Source: Penicillus capitatus
Lineage: Eukaryota; Chlorophyta
Assembly (NCBI GenBank): GCA_965649825.1
Contig: OZ287696.1
Span: forward strand, 310,001 to 374,000
Length of the DNA: 64,000 bases
Direction of reading: 5' to 3'
The position numbers and the translations under genes are program-made. Each line of letters starts with the position of its first letter. Position 1 is the first letter of the stretch. This document shows positions 41,962 through 55,533 of the stretch, piece by piece. A model generated the notes under the pieces. That model worked only from the letters and a program-made list of their open reading frames with translations, searched no databases and was not told the DNA's origin.

Positions 41962-42759
41962 TTACTCATGTCCATCGACGCATTCTTGGCACCGGGATCG
42001 GGCATGTGTCAACGAGCGGGCTGCAGGATTTTGACAAGTGGTGCTTAGAGAGGCTTTGGGGATCGCGGGTCGGAGAAATGCCAACGTTGCCTCGCCTGTC
42101 TTGAATCGGTCTCTCTCTATGAGAACGCGCATGAAGCTCAAAGACACTCCTCAAGATCCATTCGTTCAAGCTGTCAAATACTTTGCCCTCTGTCTCTTAG
42201 CCATTGGATGTTACAGAGTCTATTCCTACGTCGGTACGTACGCTCGACCTTCTCCTGCCCCAAGAGAGATTCCTTCGGGCGATGGACGGATAGGGGAATA
42301 CACCTTGATACATTCCGTGGGTCTGTTGGATTCAGAAGATCCGTTCTTTGTGCGAATTGGCCTCTCACGCATGAAGAGGCTGATCCGGACAGAGAACGGT
42401 GCCAGAAAAGTCATCGAAGTATCTCTCGTCAAAAAATGTCAGATGCTGCTCGATTCCCAAACAGATCGAAGTTGCCCGCCAGCTCGTATGTGTTTTCTGA
42501 TTGGAACGGCTTCTCCTGTCTTCAGAGTTGATCCCAATGATCCTGGATGTCTTGGAAGTGCTCTCAACGTTCGACGCATCCAGACCCGCCCTGCAGCAAG
42601 TCATCTTTTCCCTGTCTTCCTGCCGCGCTGCTGATGGAATGTACCTTACAGGAAGATGTCCTCGAATGGATCGACGAAGGAATTCGAGAAGGATGGATCG
42701 ATGAAGCGACGTGTGCGCGTCAGTTGAAAACGTTGAGATGGGAACTCACGCGGCACTGA
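41934..42759 (+). CDS. Mitochondrial-like membrane protein with helical-repeat tail (231 aa), unknown
   Basis: Exons 41934-42037, 42076-42485, 42526-42599, 42652-42759; introns 38, 40 and 52 bp. The leader MLRRTSQRLLTHVHRRILGT is strongly basic and amphipathic, as in mitochondrial presequences. One membrane segment (VQAVKYFALCLLAIGCYRVY) follows around residue 65, then a soluble part resembling short armadillo-type helices (DPFFVRIGLSRMKRLIRTEN, LIPMILDVLEVLSTF) and a helix-rich end (EDVLEWIDEGIREGWIDEAT). No named family is recognised. The start codon lies inside the 78-bp dispersed repeat. An internal start at about 42112 (MRTRMKLKD) is an alternative if the first intron is wrong. Confidence 0.6.
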
Positions 42760-43011
42760 ACAGTTCTCACTCTTACATAGATCAAGGACAGACCCTCGAA
42801 ATGCCCGTACCCGGATGTCATCATCACCGACTCTCGTCATACAAGGACGTTTCCACAGATCCGATCCGCGTTGCAACATCCGTCCGTTAACTCCATCATC
42901 CTTCCTTCCTTAAAAGGAGCTTGTCGCTTTCGCGTTTCGAGCATTCGACGCCGAAAAACGCGTCGTGTCTGTAACGGTTGAGGTTCGTTCGTCTAAGTCG
43001 AACGACTCGTA

Positions 43012-44924
43012 ATGGAATCACGTAACAACGCCCTTTGTACTCACATGAACGCAGCAGAGAGTGTTATCTCAGGGTACAAATGTCGTCTCGACGTGGTACT
43101 CCTAGTGGACGAGACAACCGACAACGTGACGTTGCAAATTGGAAGCGCTTCAAACGCGTCCAGCCACTCCTCAACCTCAACGACGGAGGGAGACGAAAAG
43201 AGACTCCCCGAAGACTCTCCCGTGGAATCTGTCGATTTTAAACGCATCCACAGTGATGAGAGATGCGACATCGAGACCGAAAGCGAGGACCACAAGGACC
43301 ACAAGGAGACAACGACAGCTCCCATCGTTCAGCAGGAAGAGACGCAACAACCTGCATTCCTGGAAGCTCTGTCGGCCACTTTGGCGCCGCAAAAAACGAA
43401 TAAGGTACAATCGTGTCATTTTCGGATCGAGGCGCACGATGTCGGCACCGCAGGAGCTGATGGATATGACTCTGGAAGCGCACAAGCAGTTTGAGGAGGA
43501 TAGGGCCAGGCATATTCAGCTGATCGAGGTTGTCATTTGTCCGAACAACCGTCCTAGTTTCTGATTTGACGTCTTCTTAGAGATTGGACGTGTGCTTAAG
43601 CACTTTGCGCAGAGAGAAGAGGAGAATGCTGGAAATGCTTGTCGAAATGCGTTTCCGAGCGGAGAAACCGGCCGATCGAGGGATGCATTTCATGGAATAC
43701 CAAGAACAGCTCCTCAGAAAAGTGGTCACTGGGAAGCAGCTCCTGCGCCGTCTCCAAAAGCACGTCGGGGAGATGGCCGACGAGAGAGACATGCATTTTC
43801 GCGATGTCAACCATCAAGGTGCAGGAGGAGAGACACGAAGAGAGGAGAGCAAATCTGTCGTCTTTACAAAGAAGCCATTGCCCGAATGGCTCTCAGAGAA
43901 TGTGCCTCCTGCATCCGTGAAACCCAGAAGGACATCCGCCAAGAGCCCAGCTGATTTGCATCCGCTCTGGGACATGGCATTGAAAGTAGAGAAGAGGAGG
44001 GAAGGGAACGTCGCTGATTCGTTGTATCAAGTCCAGTGGGTGCCCAAGAAATCGAAGTCGGCATCAGGAACAGTACCTTCGGAGGGCGATCGCTCACCAT
44101 CACCCCTGAAGGCGAGAAGCTCTTGTCCTAAAAAGCCGCCAGCCGCTCCGCGTCCTGCCTCTCTGTTTTCGACCCAAACGCCACCAGTATTGAAAGGAGA
44201 GAAACAACAGGCATCTACAGAAACGCGAGAAGCCGATGCACGGAAGGTGCTGCAGGAAATGTCAAAGATGGGATTCGAATCGACCGCACAAAAGAGCGCT
44301 TCGAGTGCTCCTGTCGCTCGAAAGGAGACCTCCGTTCCGTCTACGGTATCCCAAACGGCAGAGAAAGTCAAAGAGCCAAAGCCAGATGCACCCGAAGTGC
44401 CCAGGACGAGGGGAGTCGGAGAAAGTCCTGCGTTTCAGACAGCTGTCTCTTCGGAGGCACCAAAGCCCTCAATGTTTGCGCCTCAATCAAGACCTGGACA
44501 TCACCCGTCTCTCTTTCAAGCGCCAATCCAGGCACAACAGGTGCAAGCATCCAGCATCGCAGGAGGCGCTGCCTTTGGACAGCCATCTGTCCCGCGTGCA
44601 AACATCGGCCTTAACAGTGTGGCACCTCAACTGGGATCTCTGTGCCCACCGAACATCAGTGCAAGTGATGGTGGCAGTTCCAGTCAAGGGGGATTCGGAA
44701 AGTTTGCCGCCATTGGCGGCGGTTTTTCGGCGTTCGCATCTCAAGGCAGCTTCCAAGGAGTCTGTGGACAACATTCTGGTGGCGGATTTGTCCAGCAGAG
44801 TGGATTTTCGACTAGCTTTGCACCGTCCTCCGGCACAGAATTCGCTAATGCTGCATCTATGACTTCTCTTTTCGGAATGCGACCTGCTCAAGACAGTAGC
44901 AAGATGTGGGAAATGCGTAAGTAG
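43012..44924 (+). CDS. FG-type nucleoporin, NUP214/NUP159-like C-terminal architecture (603 aa)
   Basis: Exons 43012-43404, 43454-43528, 43581-44924; introns 49 and 52 bp. An acidic N-terminal third (about residues 1-130) precedes a predicted coiled coil (KQFEEDRARHIQLIERLDV, YQEQLLRKVVTGKQLLRRLQ). After it come Pro/Ser/Lys-rich sequence and a phenylalanine-glycine region (SLFQAPIQ, GGAAFGQPSV, GGFGKFAAIGGGFSAFASQG, SLFGMRPAQ), ending MWEMRK, which recalls the NUP214 terminus. FG repeats bind transport receptors at the pore. No beta-propeller, found in animal NUP214, is present, and the acidic N-terminus with its own Met suggests it is not a fragment. Other FG nucleoporins with a coiled coil are possible. 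Confidence 0.6.
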
Positions 44925-45087
44925 TGACCCTATCCCGTTTTTCAAACCATTTCTGTGAATTCCTCTCATTCGAAGGAAACCGACGACATTACATTGCCAG
45001 GATTTACTATCGTCCCTCAAAACGAAAAGGATCAGATCATTTCGATCAACAATGTCCCTCCGAATTTAACAGGCATTGGATCAGATT

Positions 45088-47011
45088 TCACCTCTTCCGG
45101 GCGACGACATCCTTGAATGCGGCAACGCTTTGAGCAATTTCCTTGGCAAAGTCAAAGGAAGACTCCACGCACTTTCCAAGAGCAACGCCACAAACATAGT
45201 TCCCTCCCAGAAGAATATTCTCGCAGCCATTACTGTCCAAAGCACCACGCACTGTGGCAAGTGCCTTCAGATGACCGAGATTAAATTGCGGAATAGCTTT
45301 CGGCCAGACACGAGTGCCGATGGTTTTTGGCTTGACGGCATCCGGTTTGATGAGAATCTTGCGCAGATCCTTGTCGACTTGCTCCGCCAAATCTTCTTCT
45401 GTCTGATTCACGATTCCACGATTCGTCGCCCCGCCGATGTAACTCAGCAAAAGTACTTCACCGGCAGGTGCTCGATTTGGAAAGATCACAGAGCTGTAGA
45501 TGGTGCCAAGTGTCACGATTCCCTAAAGCAGTAAAATCCACAGGTTATCTTGAGCTGCTGAGACAAAACCTGCGATCTCGGATGGAGCTGACCAAATCCG
45601 TAAAGCTCTCCTTCTTCATTCAACCGATCGTCTCGAAAGGCAGATATCGGATAGCTCAGAGTCACAGCGCCGACGGGTGGATAGTCAAATCCGTTCAAGA
45701 GCTCAGATGCTTCACCCTATCACCCTGTCATTGCTGAAAAGACTGTCCGCGACAGTTTGGCGCTTACAGAGAATTCTTGAAGCAGATTGGCGGCGACGTA
45801 AGAAGGCACTGTTAGAGCAATGCTCTTGGAAAGAACGGTTTTTGTCCCGTCGGGCGTGTCGTACTGCATTTCGAACATTCCGCTCTCCGTTTTGGAAATG
45901 TTCATCAGTTTCCATTCACACCTGATCCAACATTGGTCTGCCACAAAGGCACGGTTATCAGATCGATCAACTTGATGTGACTAGCAAGCTGTTGGGCGAT
46001 AGCTTCTGGCAATGTCTTCAACCCCTTACGAAAGGAACCCACCGTCTGGCTGGGTGGTTTTGCAGGAAGGCTGGGATCTCGAGGCGGTGGCGGATTCTTC
46101 CGTCTTTCATTAAAGAGCTTCAAAGAGCCACCAATGAGCGATCCTCCTGACTTCTCCAGTGCATGAATCTAAGAACAGTCCCTCCCGTGATCAAGGCAAA
46201 ACATCGCAGCATCAACTTTGCCGAAAGCAGCTTCCATGCTGAGCTTTGAAGGATCTCCAGCATAGACACCCGAACAGAAGGGCTCGATCAATCTCGCAAA
46301 CACCTCTTCGCCCAGATTTCGCCGTATGAATTCTTCGATTGTCTCTTCCTTCTCTACCAGCACAACATCTCGCATGACCTTGTTGTGTGACGTATGATGC
46401 TGCAAGCTGAGTACCAGGAAGTGGTGCTTTGATGCCAATGGCCCCCAGTCCAGCACGAATCTTCCCCCATGGGCTCAGCAGATCAAATGTCAGCGCATCC
46501 GGTCCTGAAGGCGTTTTTCGAAGTTTCTGATCCCAATACACAAATCTCGCTGCCTTGGGATCACCCAACACCAATTCCTGATCAACTCCAGCCATCACCT
46601 AGATCCTCACACTTTTCATACAACGCCAAAGTGTGACCGTTCGACCGTCATTTTAAACAAGGGATCCGAAGGGGTGAAACTGTTGGGACCGTCTTCCCAG
46701 ATATACCCCTCAGCGTTTGACTGTGTCGTAATATTGCCACCCACCCGACGACGCGCTTCCGTCAACAGCACGTTGGGAACAGCCGAACGGTAGTCTTCAG
46801 CCAACACCCGTGCTGTACAAAGTCCCGAGATGCCTCCCCCGACGATCACGGCATCGTAGCTCGTCTCTTGCACCGTCGCCCTTGGGATCCATCGCCTTCG
46901 ATGTCGAGGAATCGACAGTGCAGCAATGCTCGAATGGGTCTGCGTATTCAGCGAGAGCATCGTCCTTGTCGTCGTTGCGAGATGACCAGATCCAGCTGAC
47001 GTGGCTTTCAT
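45088..47011 (-). CDS. PPOX: Protoporphyrinogen IX oxidase, plastid type
   Basis: FAD enzyme that oxidises protoporphyrinogen IX to protoporphyrin IX, shared by heme and chlorophyll synthesis. Exons 46646-47011, 46415-46598, 46217-46353, 45972-46168, 45768-45921, 45570-45716, 45088-45522; introns 47-61 bp; 539 aa. A 55-residue Ser/Thr/Arg-rich leader precedes the FAD-binding [16 protein letters not shown]. The whole family pattern follows: [105 protein letters not shown] and [18 protein letters not shown]. Its ATG overlaps the ATG of the opposite NDUFAF6-like gene; an inner Met at 46960 would relieve this. Convergent with the nucleoporin gene. Confidence 0.93.
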
Positions 47012-48202
47012 GCCTCAAGTCGTGTGCATTGCGCGCGTCGGATCTCGAGGACGTTTTTCGATCAAGGAACTGACCGACGCCTTTACATACTGCGTCCAAG
47101 TTGTGCGGTAGTTTCGCCAAACGCGCTATTAACAGTAACAAGACTGGACTGATCTCTAGGATACGCGATTTCGAGAATTATGTCTGGTGCACGCAGCTGC
47201 CTAAGGTCACGCACGACAAACTAAAGTGTGAGACATGTGTGATCTGTGTCTGAGATGTAGGAGATCCGACCTGGCATCTTTGCCCTTCGCGCTTTTCACG
47301 TGGAAACCGCCTCTGTGGTAGAGAGAGCGGGACGGGAACAGCTCTTCTCCCAAATGCGCTTTCAGTGGTGGATCGATGCCGTTTCCAACCTCTATAAAAA
47401 CCAGCCTCCTGCGAATCCCATCTTCAGAGCGCTCTTTCACCTCATCCAAGATAGAGATCTTACACGATATCGCTTACGGAAGATCGTGGAGACGCGACAG
47501 AGTGATGCATTGAGAGAGAAGCCGTTTGAAACAGTCTCGGATCTGGAAGCGTTTGCCGATGGCACGGCAGTACAGCTCATGCATCTACAAGTCTGAGAGG
47601 ATTCTTGAAATGAACACCATGATTGTTCTTTTCACAGCTAGAGGCGGCACGTGCGTGGTCAGATGATCATGCCGCACAGAAAGCGGCGGATTTTATTGGG
47701 CGTGCCGTGGCGCTGACAAACGTCCTCCGGGGAACGTCCCATCATGCTTCCAAAGGGATTCTCTACTTTCCCAGACAACTCATGGAGCAATATCAGGTCC
47801 AATGTCGATGAATCTCATCCGATCGCATGTCCTTTTTGGTGATGTGACAGGTGACAGACAAAATGGTTCTTTCGTGTCAATCCAATCCCGATGTGCAACG
47901 CGTTACAGAAGATCTGGCCAAACGCGCACTCCAGTACCTGACAGATGTATTGGGAGCCACCTACTGAAATTTCTCCTCTTTTGATCTTTGCGTTTCAGGC
48001 GCGTTCAGTGAGGAAGGAGATTCTGTCGTCTTCGGCTAAGGCAGTGCTTTTACCGGCTACTGTCGCTGAGAGCTATCTCAAGTCGCTGCGTCGTCATCGG
48101 TATGATCTATTCAGTCCTTCGCTGAAGAAGCATACCGAAGGTCTCATGCTGCCCAAGCTGCAGCTTCTCATCAAGTTCCGGTCCTTCTTGCGTCGTTACT
48201 AG
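47010..48202 (+). CDS. NDUFAF6: NDUFAF6-like mitochondrial complex I assembly factor (squalene/phytoene-synthase fold)
   Basis: Member of the phytoene-synthase-like family that in animals assembles respiratory complex I. Exons 47010-47107, 47160-47205, 47261-47590, 47638-47796, 47851-47946, 47999-48202; introns 47-55 bp; 310 aa. Alignment: TYCVQVVRIRDFENYVWCTQ, RPGIFALRAFHVETASVVE, FSQMRFQWWIDAVSNLYKN, LEAFADGTAVQLMHLQLEAA, AADFIGRAVALTNVLRGTSH, KGILYFPRQLMEQY and the end RYDLFSPSLKKHTEGLMLPK, which corresponds to the human C-terminus. The Asp-rich catalytic motifs of true phytoene synthases are missing, as in NDUFAF6. The first Met overlaps the PPOX start; no better upstream Met exists in frame. 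Confidence 0.85.
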
Positions 48203-48367
48203 AAGGCAGGTGAAGGTGAAGGACAACAGCAGCTGTCACATCATCCACCTATTGGGAGACGTGACGTTGCGTGATGACGCGTGGACATCGTGGAAGTGTC
48301 GTAATCCGTGGCGTTTCCCATCGCTCTGTGCGACTTCGATGCGCGTGAGCCCGACTGCTACTACTGC

Positions 48368-50824
<2,457 letters not shown>

Positions 50825-51605
50825 GCAGGATCATGGTTGCTCACTGCCACCTAGCACTTGCTGGCCATAGCTATTCTTTTGCAAGAGGTCTCACTGTTGT
50901 TCTTCGATTCTCTTAGGGTTGGTTGATAGATTCATCTAACAACGTAGACACAAAAAAGGGGTGGACTCTTTTTAATGGGCGAGCCTCTTACTTAGCATGT
51001 CTGTCTGTACCTACTGTGCGTTTGACCTTTTTCTTACATGGTCTTCTCTGCCTGACTGACATCTATGCGTCCATCCATCTATCCATCCAATGGTCTCCCC
51101 GATTCTCTGACGATCTTCCTTCTTCCTGGATATCTTTTCTTTTTTGCTGATGGTGGCGGTGGAGGTGATGGCTATGAAATTTATTGAATCCTTGTAAGCT
51201 GCAGCGATTGGCAGTGTTCACGATAGCAAATTGCGAAAGTCCTGATAATATGTCCCAGCATCATGAATCAAGCTTTGTGGGTCAGAATGTTGTTGTCATT
51301 CACGAGATTGGATAGACAAATGGAGAGACGGATCGAGAACCAGTTTCCGTACCTGCTGGATGGATATGGGTTTGTGTGGCTGAAAGAACGTCCTTGAATG
51401 AAAATACGAGATTGTGCTGTCTTTTCACATTGCATCAAGCTAAAGAGAACTGCAACATATGTTCCGATGTGTGTCTTCGATCCCGGATTGTTGACCAAAC
51501 ACACAAATCACAATGTTTAATCCATTCTTGATTCAGACAACGATAACATCTGCCTTCCAAAAAGCATTCTGTGCTGCTGTCACATCAAACAGACAGACGA
51601 ACACA
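50825..51605. other. Non-coding stretch between convergent genes
   Basis: About 780 bp separating the beta-amylase stop from the end of the translocator gene on the other strand. Contains a small CCATCCATCTATCCATCCAATGG direct-repeat patch near 51070-51092 and T/C-rich runs. Short frames have no family likeness. Probably two 3' UTRs; no RNA gene recognised. Confidence 0.45.
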
Positions 51606-53340
51606 CTAATAGAGACCCAAAATCTTCCACCATATACTTCCCAGTCCTAACCACACGGTCAAGGTGAACACGCTCACGACAAAACCAAATTTTAGCCAAT
51701 CTCCCTGTGGAACGTAACCGGCACCAAAGAAAGGAGGTGCAGATCCAATGCCGTAAGTTGTTAGGCATCCCATAAGATTGGAGATCTGGCCCAGAGCGAT
51801 GGCCGCCATTTTCAGCGGCACGCCACAAGCCCCACAGACTGAAAGGAAAGCCGTGTACATGGCTCCAATATGGGCAGCTCCTGAAGCAAAGAAGTAATGT
51901 GTGTAGAAATAGATCACCGCTACGGAGAGGAAAGCCACTTGCCACGACAGACCCAATCCCCCAATCATGTCGACCACTTTGCCCGAAAACCACTTGATAA
52001 AGCCATATTTGTTAAGATAAGAAGCCATAGCAATGAGTGCAGCAAACCACGTGAGTGTGTCCCACGCTGCATTGTTGCTCAGGCATTCTTTCCAAGAAGT
52101 GACTCCAGTGACCAGTAAAATGGTGAGTCCCACAATGGCCGATGTCACGGAATTGATGCCGAAGCTGCCTCCGAAGATCCACAGACTCACAGTCAGGGCA
52201 AAAGCAACGGCCGTGACTTTTTCATTTGTCGTCATCGGTCCGAGTTTGTTCAGTTCCCTTTCTGCCTGTTTCGGAGCATCGGGTGTTTCTTTAATCTCGG
52301 GAGGGTACAGAGCGTAGAGCAAGAGTGGCACACTGATCAGACATACCAGTCCAGGCAACAGCCCAGCCATGGCCCATGTTCCCCAGGAGATCTGATAGTC
52401 GATGGCCTCCTTGGCAAGATTAACAGCAAGTGGATTGGCAGCCATAGCAGTGATGAACATGGCTGATGAGACGCAGCTTGTATGGAAACATGTTGCCATG
52501 ACATAAGCGCCCATCTTCTTCTGAGTCCCGTCCGATGGATCGCTTCCACATGCCTGGCACAATGCTCTTGCAAGAGGCAGAAAGATTCCCCCGGCTCTGG
52601 CGGCGACAGATGGGATGGTTGGGGACAAAAGTGCCTCGCCAAAGACGAGACTGTAGGTCAATCCCAGTGTCGTTTTACCAAAGGCTTTGACGATCATGTA
52701 AGCTAATCGCTGTCCTAGTCCAGACTTCTGAAATCCACCGGCCAACCAATAGGCAATGGCAATCAGCCACCTAGAATCAGCAGATGCTATCACCGCCGGC
52801 ATCGCCTGCGCAGAGACGGTACGGGATTTCGCTGGACAGTGCGGAAAAGGCAGCAGGAAACGTGAGGGTTTTGGTCAATGTTGCCACACCCAGTCCAATG
52901 ATGGCGACAGCTCCAAGTGGAAGAGGTGTGGTGACGATTCCCATGATCGTGCCCACGAAGATGGACAAGAGATGCCAGGCTTCTTTCGACACGCCTTCTG
53001 GACTTGGACAGAACCAGATGGCGACACCGGCGCCCACACAGATCGCCAATGTCTTCAGATCTGCACCCCACTGGATACCGGGATCCTTCCTGGGGACAAT
53101 CGAGGTGCTGCTCGCGGCACTGTGGCATACGACGGGGCAATGGGCATGCCCCGATCGACGCTGGATTTTGAGAGAGGGTGAAAAGGAAGGCAATCCGCGC
53201 CGGAGGACGACTGCTTTCGACGCGACCGTCGTTGCGGGGCGACGCGTCATGCGCGGCACGTCGCAATGACGACGGTGCGTGGCGACATGGCTGCCATGGA
53301 GCGATGCCTTTAGACAACAACGCGAGTTGAGCAGCAGCAT
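51606..53340 (-). CDS. Plastid dicarboxylate/2-oxoglutarate-malate translocator (DiT, DASS family)
   Basis: Inner-envelope antiporter exchanging malate for 2-oxoglutarate or glutamate, linking plastid nitrogen assimilation with the cytosol. Exons 52823-53340 and 51606-52770, one 52-bp intron; 560 aa. Roughly 12 membrane helices. Family motifs: EAWHLLSIFVGTIMGIVTTP, TFPAAFSALSSEIPW joined to LIAIAYWLAGGFQKSGLGQR, KTTLGLTYSL, SVAARAGGIFLPLA, LLLYALYPPEIKETPDAP, WDTLTWFAALIAMASYLNKYG, HYFFASGAAHIGAMYTAFL, FFGAGYVPQGDWLKFGFVVS, and the end IWWKILGLY. The Arg/Ser-rich N-terminus looks like a transit peptide. The frame is open to 53412, but that would overlap the PIG-T first exon, so the Met at 53340 is preferred, 52 bp from the PIG-T ATG. 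Confidence 0.9.
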
Positions 53341-53392
53341 TTGGTTGGTATCTGGGACGACGATGCGAGATGAATCGACGTAACAGAATTCG

Positions 53393-55533
53393 ATGTCGAG
53401 AATCAGCTTCAAGATTCTATGGCTCTGGATTCTGCTCTACTTTTCTTTCCTCGATTCATCGCCGCTCGTTACTGATCTCTACCAGACGACATCGCTAACC
53501 GACGCGCTTATGTACTAGGAGACGTCATCCGAGGAGCTGCGCCTCAAAAGACTTCCGAATGGAGATCTGCTGGTATGGATGGAAATCTTGTGTAATAAAG
53601 TGAGAGAAGGGGTCTCCAGATGATGCTCTCACTGAAGCAGCAATCTATGGGAATGACGTATCCGCAACATTTCCCTTTAGCCATCGACATTGCTGCACAG
53701 CATCTCAACGTCGCCGAGTGGGAGATGACATTCGTACAAGGCCATTGGGTACTACTTACTCTTTTCCTGGCTATATTAAGAGCAGTCTCTTCCTTTGTCA
53801 GAATTTTGAGAAATGGGGAGATGCACCGATGATCATCCATCCCCATGGCGCTGTAAGATGTCTGAGCGGAATGCGAGCCGACAGGAGGTTTCTGTTTAGG
53901 AGCTGGTCGCCTGGATGGATGCTGATCTGCAAGAGAATGATGCTCTGCTTTTGTGGCAGAATCTAACGTCGTCCTTGAGTGGACTGTTCTGTGCTTCTCT
54001 GGAGGCCGTGAGGAAATCAGATCAAGTGATTCAGAGCGGGTCTGTTGGATTTTATGCTCGTTCATGCGATCACCACAGACAGCGCCTTCACGCTTTTTTG
54101 CCACAGGAGCCTGTCTGTGTGGAAAACCTCACTCCATGGCTCAACCTCACTCCATGCAAAGGCAAAATGGGATTGGCGTCGATCTTTCGCCCTCAGAGTG
54201 TGTTTCAAGGAGGTACGGTAAAAAAACTGATCTCCTTAACAGATGCATCTCTTGTGACTTGTGTTAGTCTTTCATCAGCTGCAAACTGGCATCAAGAAAC
54301 TGCCGTTGGGAGAAGAGAGCGTCAAGAATCCTGTGGAGTTGACGCAGGAGCTACATGTTGTCTTTCCATCTGTTGTGCTCGATTCTGCAGAATCGTTCCG
54401 TGCTGTACAAAACACATGGAGCTTTGCATCGTGTCCTGTGCTCGATGCTGCTCAGATACATATCGATCCGGCGCTCTCTTTGTGCATCAGAGACGCATTC
54501 AGTCAAGACAGAACAACGCAGATACCATCCTCCTCTCAGAACAATTCACAGCGTGAGCAGATTTGGGAATTGAATCCGTTTGGCGTCTATTCTCTGGAGT
54601 CGTTTGCACGTGATGGAGACGATTTGGAAAAGACCGAAGGAAACGTCGATGGTCGTTTCTTCGATGGCGAGGCGTTTTTGATCGACATCCGTGATGACAG
54701 TGGCACATTCGTTCTGCAACTGAGTCGCCATCATCTCCCTACGAACACACTTTTTGCCGATGATGTTTCGACCGTCTGTCTTCTACAGTCTTTCCCATGG
54801 GCGATCCGTGTATGGATGCACACGCTTCAAGTGTGGAAGGACAGTCATGTGCGACAGCATATTTTCAAGGCTGCCCGTCTATCCATCGCTTCTCTGTACT
54901 TTAGGAGCTGAAACTCACTTCGCAGGATGTGCATTTTGAATTTCAATCAGCAGAGGATCGCAAAACATCGACTGTGCTGCACCTGTGCTTCAATGTCGTC
55001 CGTCATGTGTCAACCCTATCCCTCACCGTCCGTTTCTCCAGAGCATTCTATCTGATAGAGGTTCTCTCTGCTCTCACACTAGCCCATTCCCAAGCATGGC
55101 TCCACAGGAACACCCTCCAGATGCATACAGAGGCGTAGACATTCCCCCTGCCATTGTGCATCATTACGCCGATGCACGTGAGAATGCATCTTGTGCCGTT
55201 CCTCTCCTGCAGGTTCCACTCTGTCATCAACTGATAACCGTTGCTCAGATGGTCTGATGACAGAGCTATGTTGGTGGATGTCTGGCGAGATTGCTCGTTC
55301 CAGATTTCAGTATGCCTTACAATGTATGCTGTCTGACATGCACTGTCCTAGCACTCTATTACGGAGTCATGCTTAAGCTGCTGACGACCACAGAGACAGA
55401 GCGAAGCACTGGGGCTGCTCCAACTCGAACGCGTGCCAAACTCCTCATCCTGCTCTCCTTATCTGTTTTTCTTTGTGTCTACTACCGAGACGCCATCTTT
55501 GATACGCTCTTGGATTCTGTGGGCAGTCATTGA
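53393..55533 (+). CDS. PIGT: GPI transamidase subunit PIG-T (Gpi16)
   Basis: ER-membrane component of the complex that attaches GPI anchors to proteins. Exons 53393-53467, 53519-53572, 53620-53748, 53802-53852, 53900-54212, 54268-54848, 54905-55060, 55108-55212, 55264-55533; introns 47-56 bp; 577 aa, almost exactly the human length. Signal peptide MSRISFKILWLWILLYFSFL; ELRLKRLPNGDLL; EWEMTFVQGHW; LVAWMDADL; TSSLSGLFCASLEAV; VCVENLTPWLNLTPCKGKMG; PWAIRVWMHTLQVW; LVPDFSMPYNVCCLTCTVLA opening the C-terminal membrane helix; short tail with a second hydrophobic stretch. Its last seven coding bases overlap the 3' end of the opposite CNOT10 gene. Confidence 0.92.

Noticed and set aside
53340-53412. 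DiT translocator start at 53412
   Set aside because: Would overlap the PIG-T start and signal-peptide exon on the other strand; the next Met (53340) leaves 52 bp and still gives a transit-like leader.
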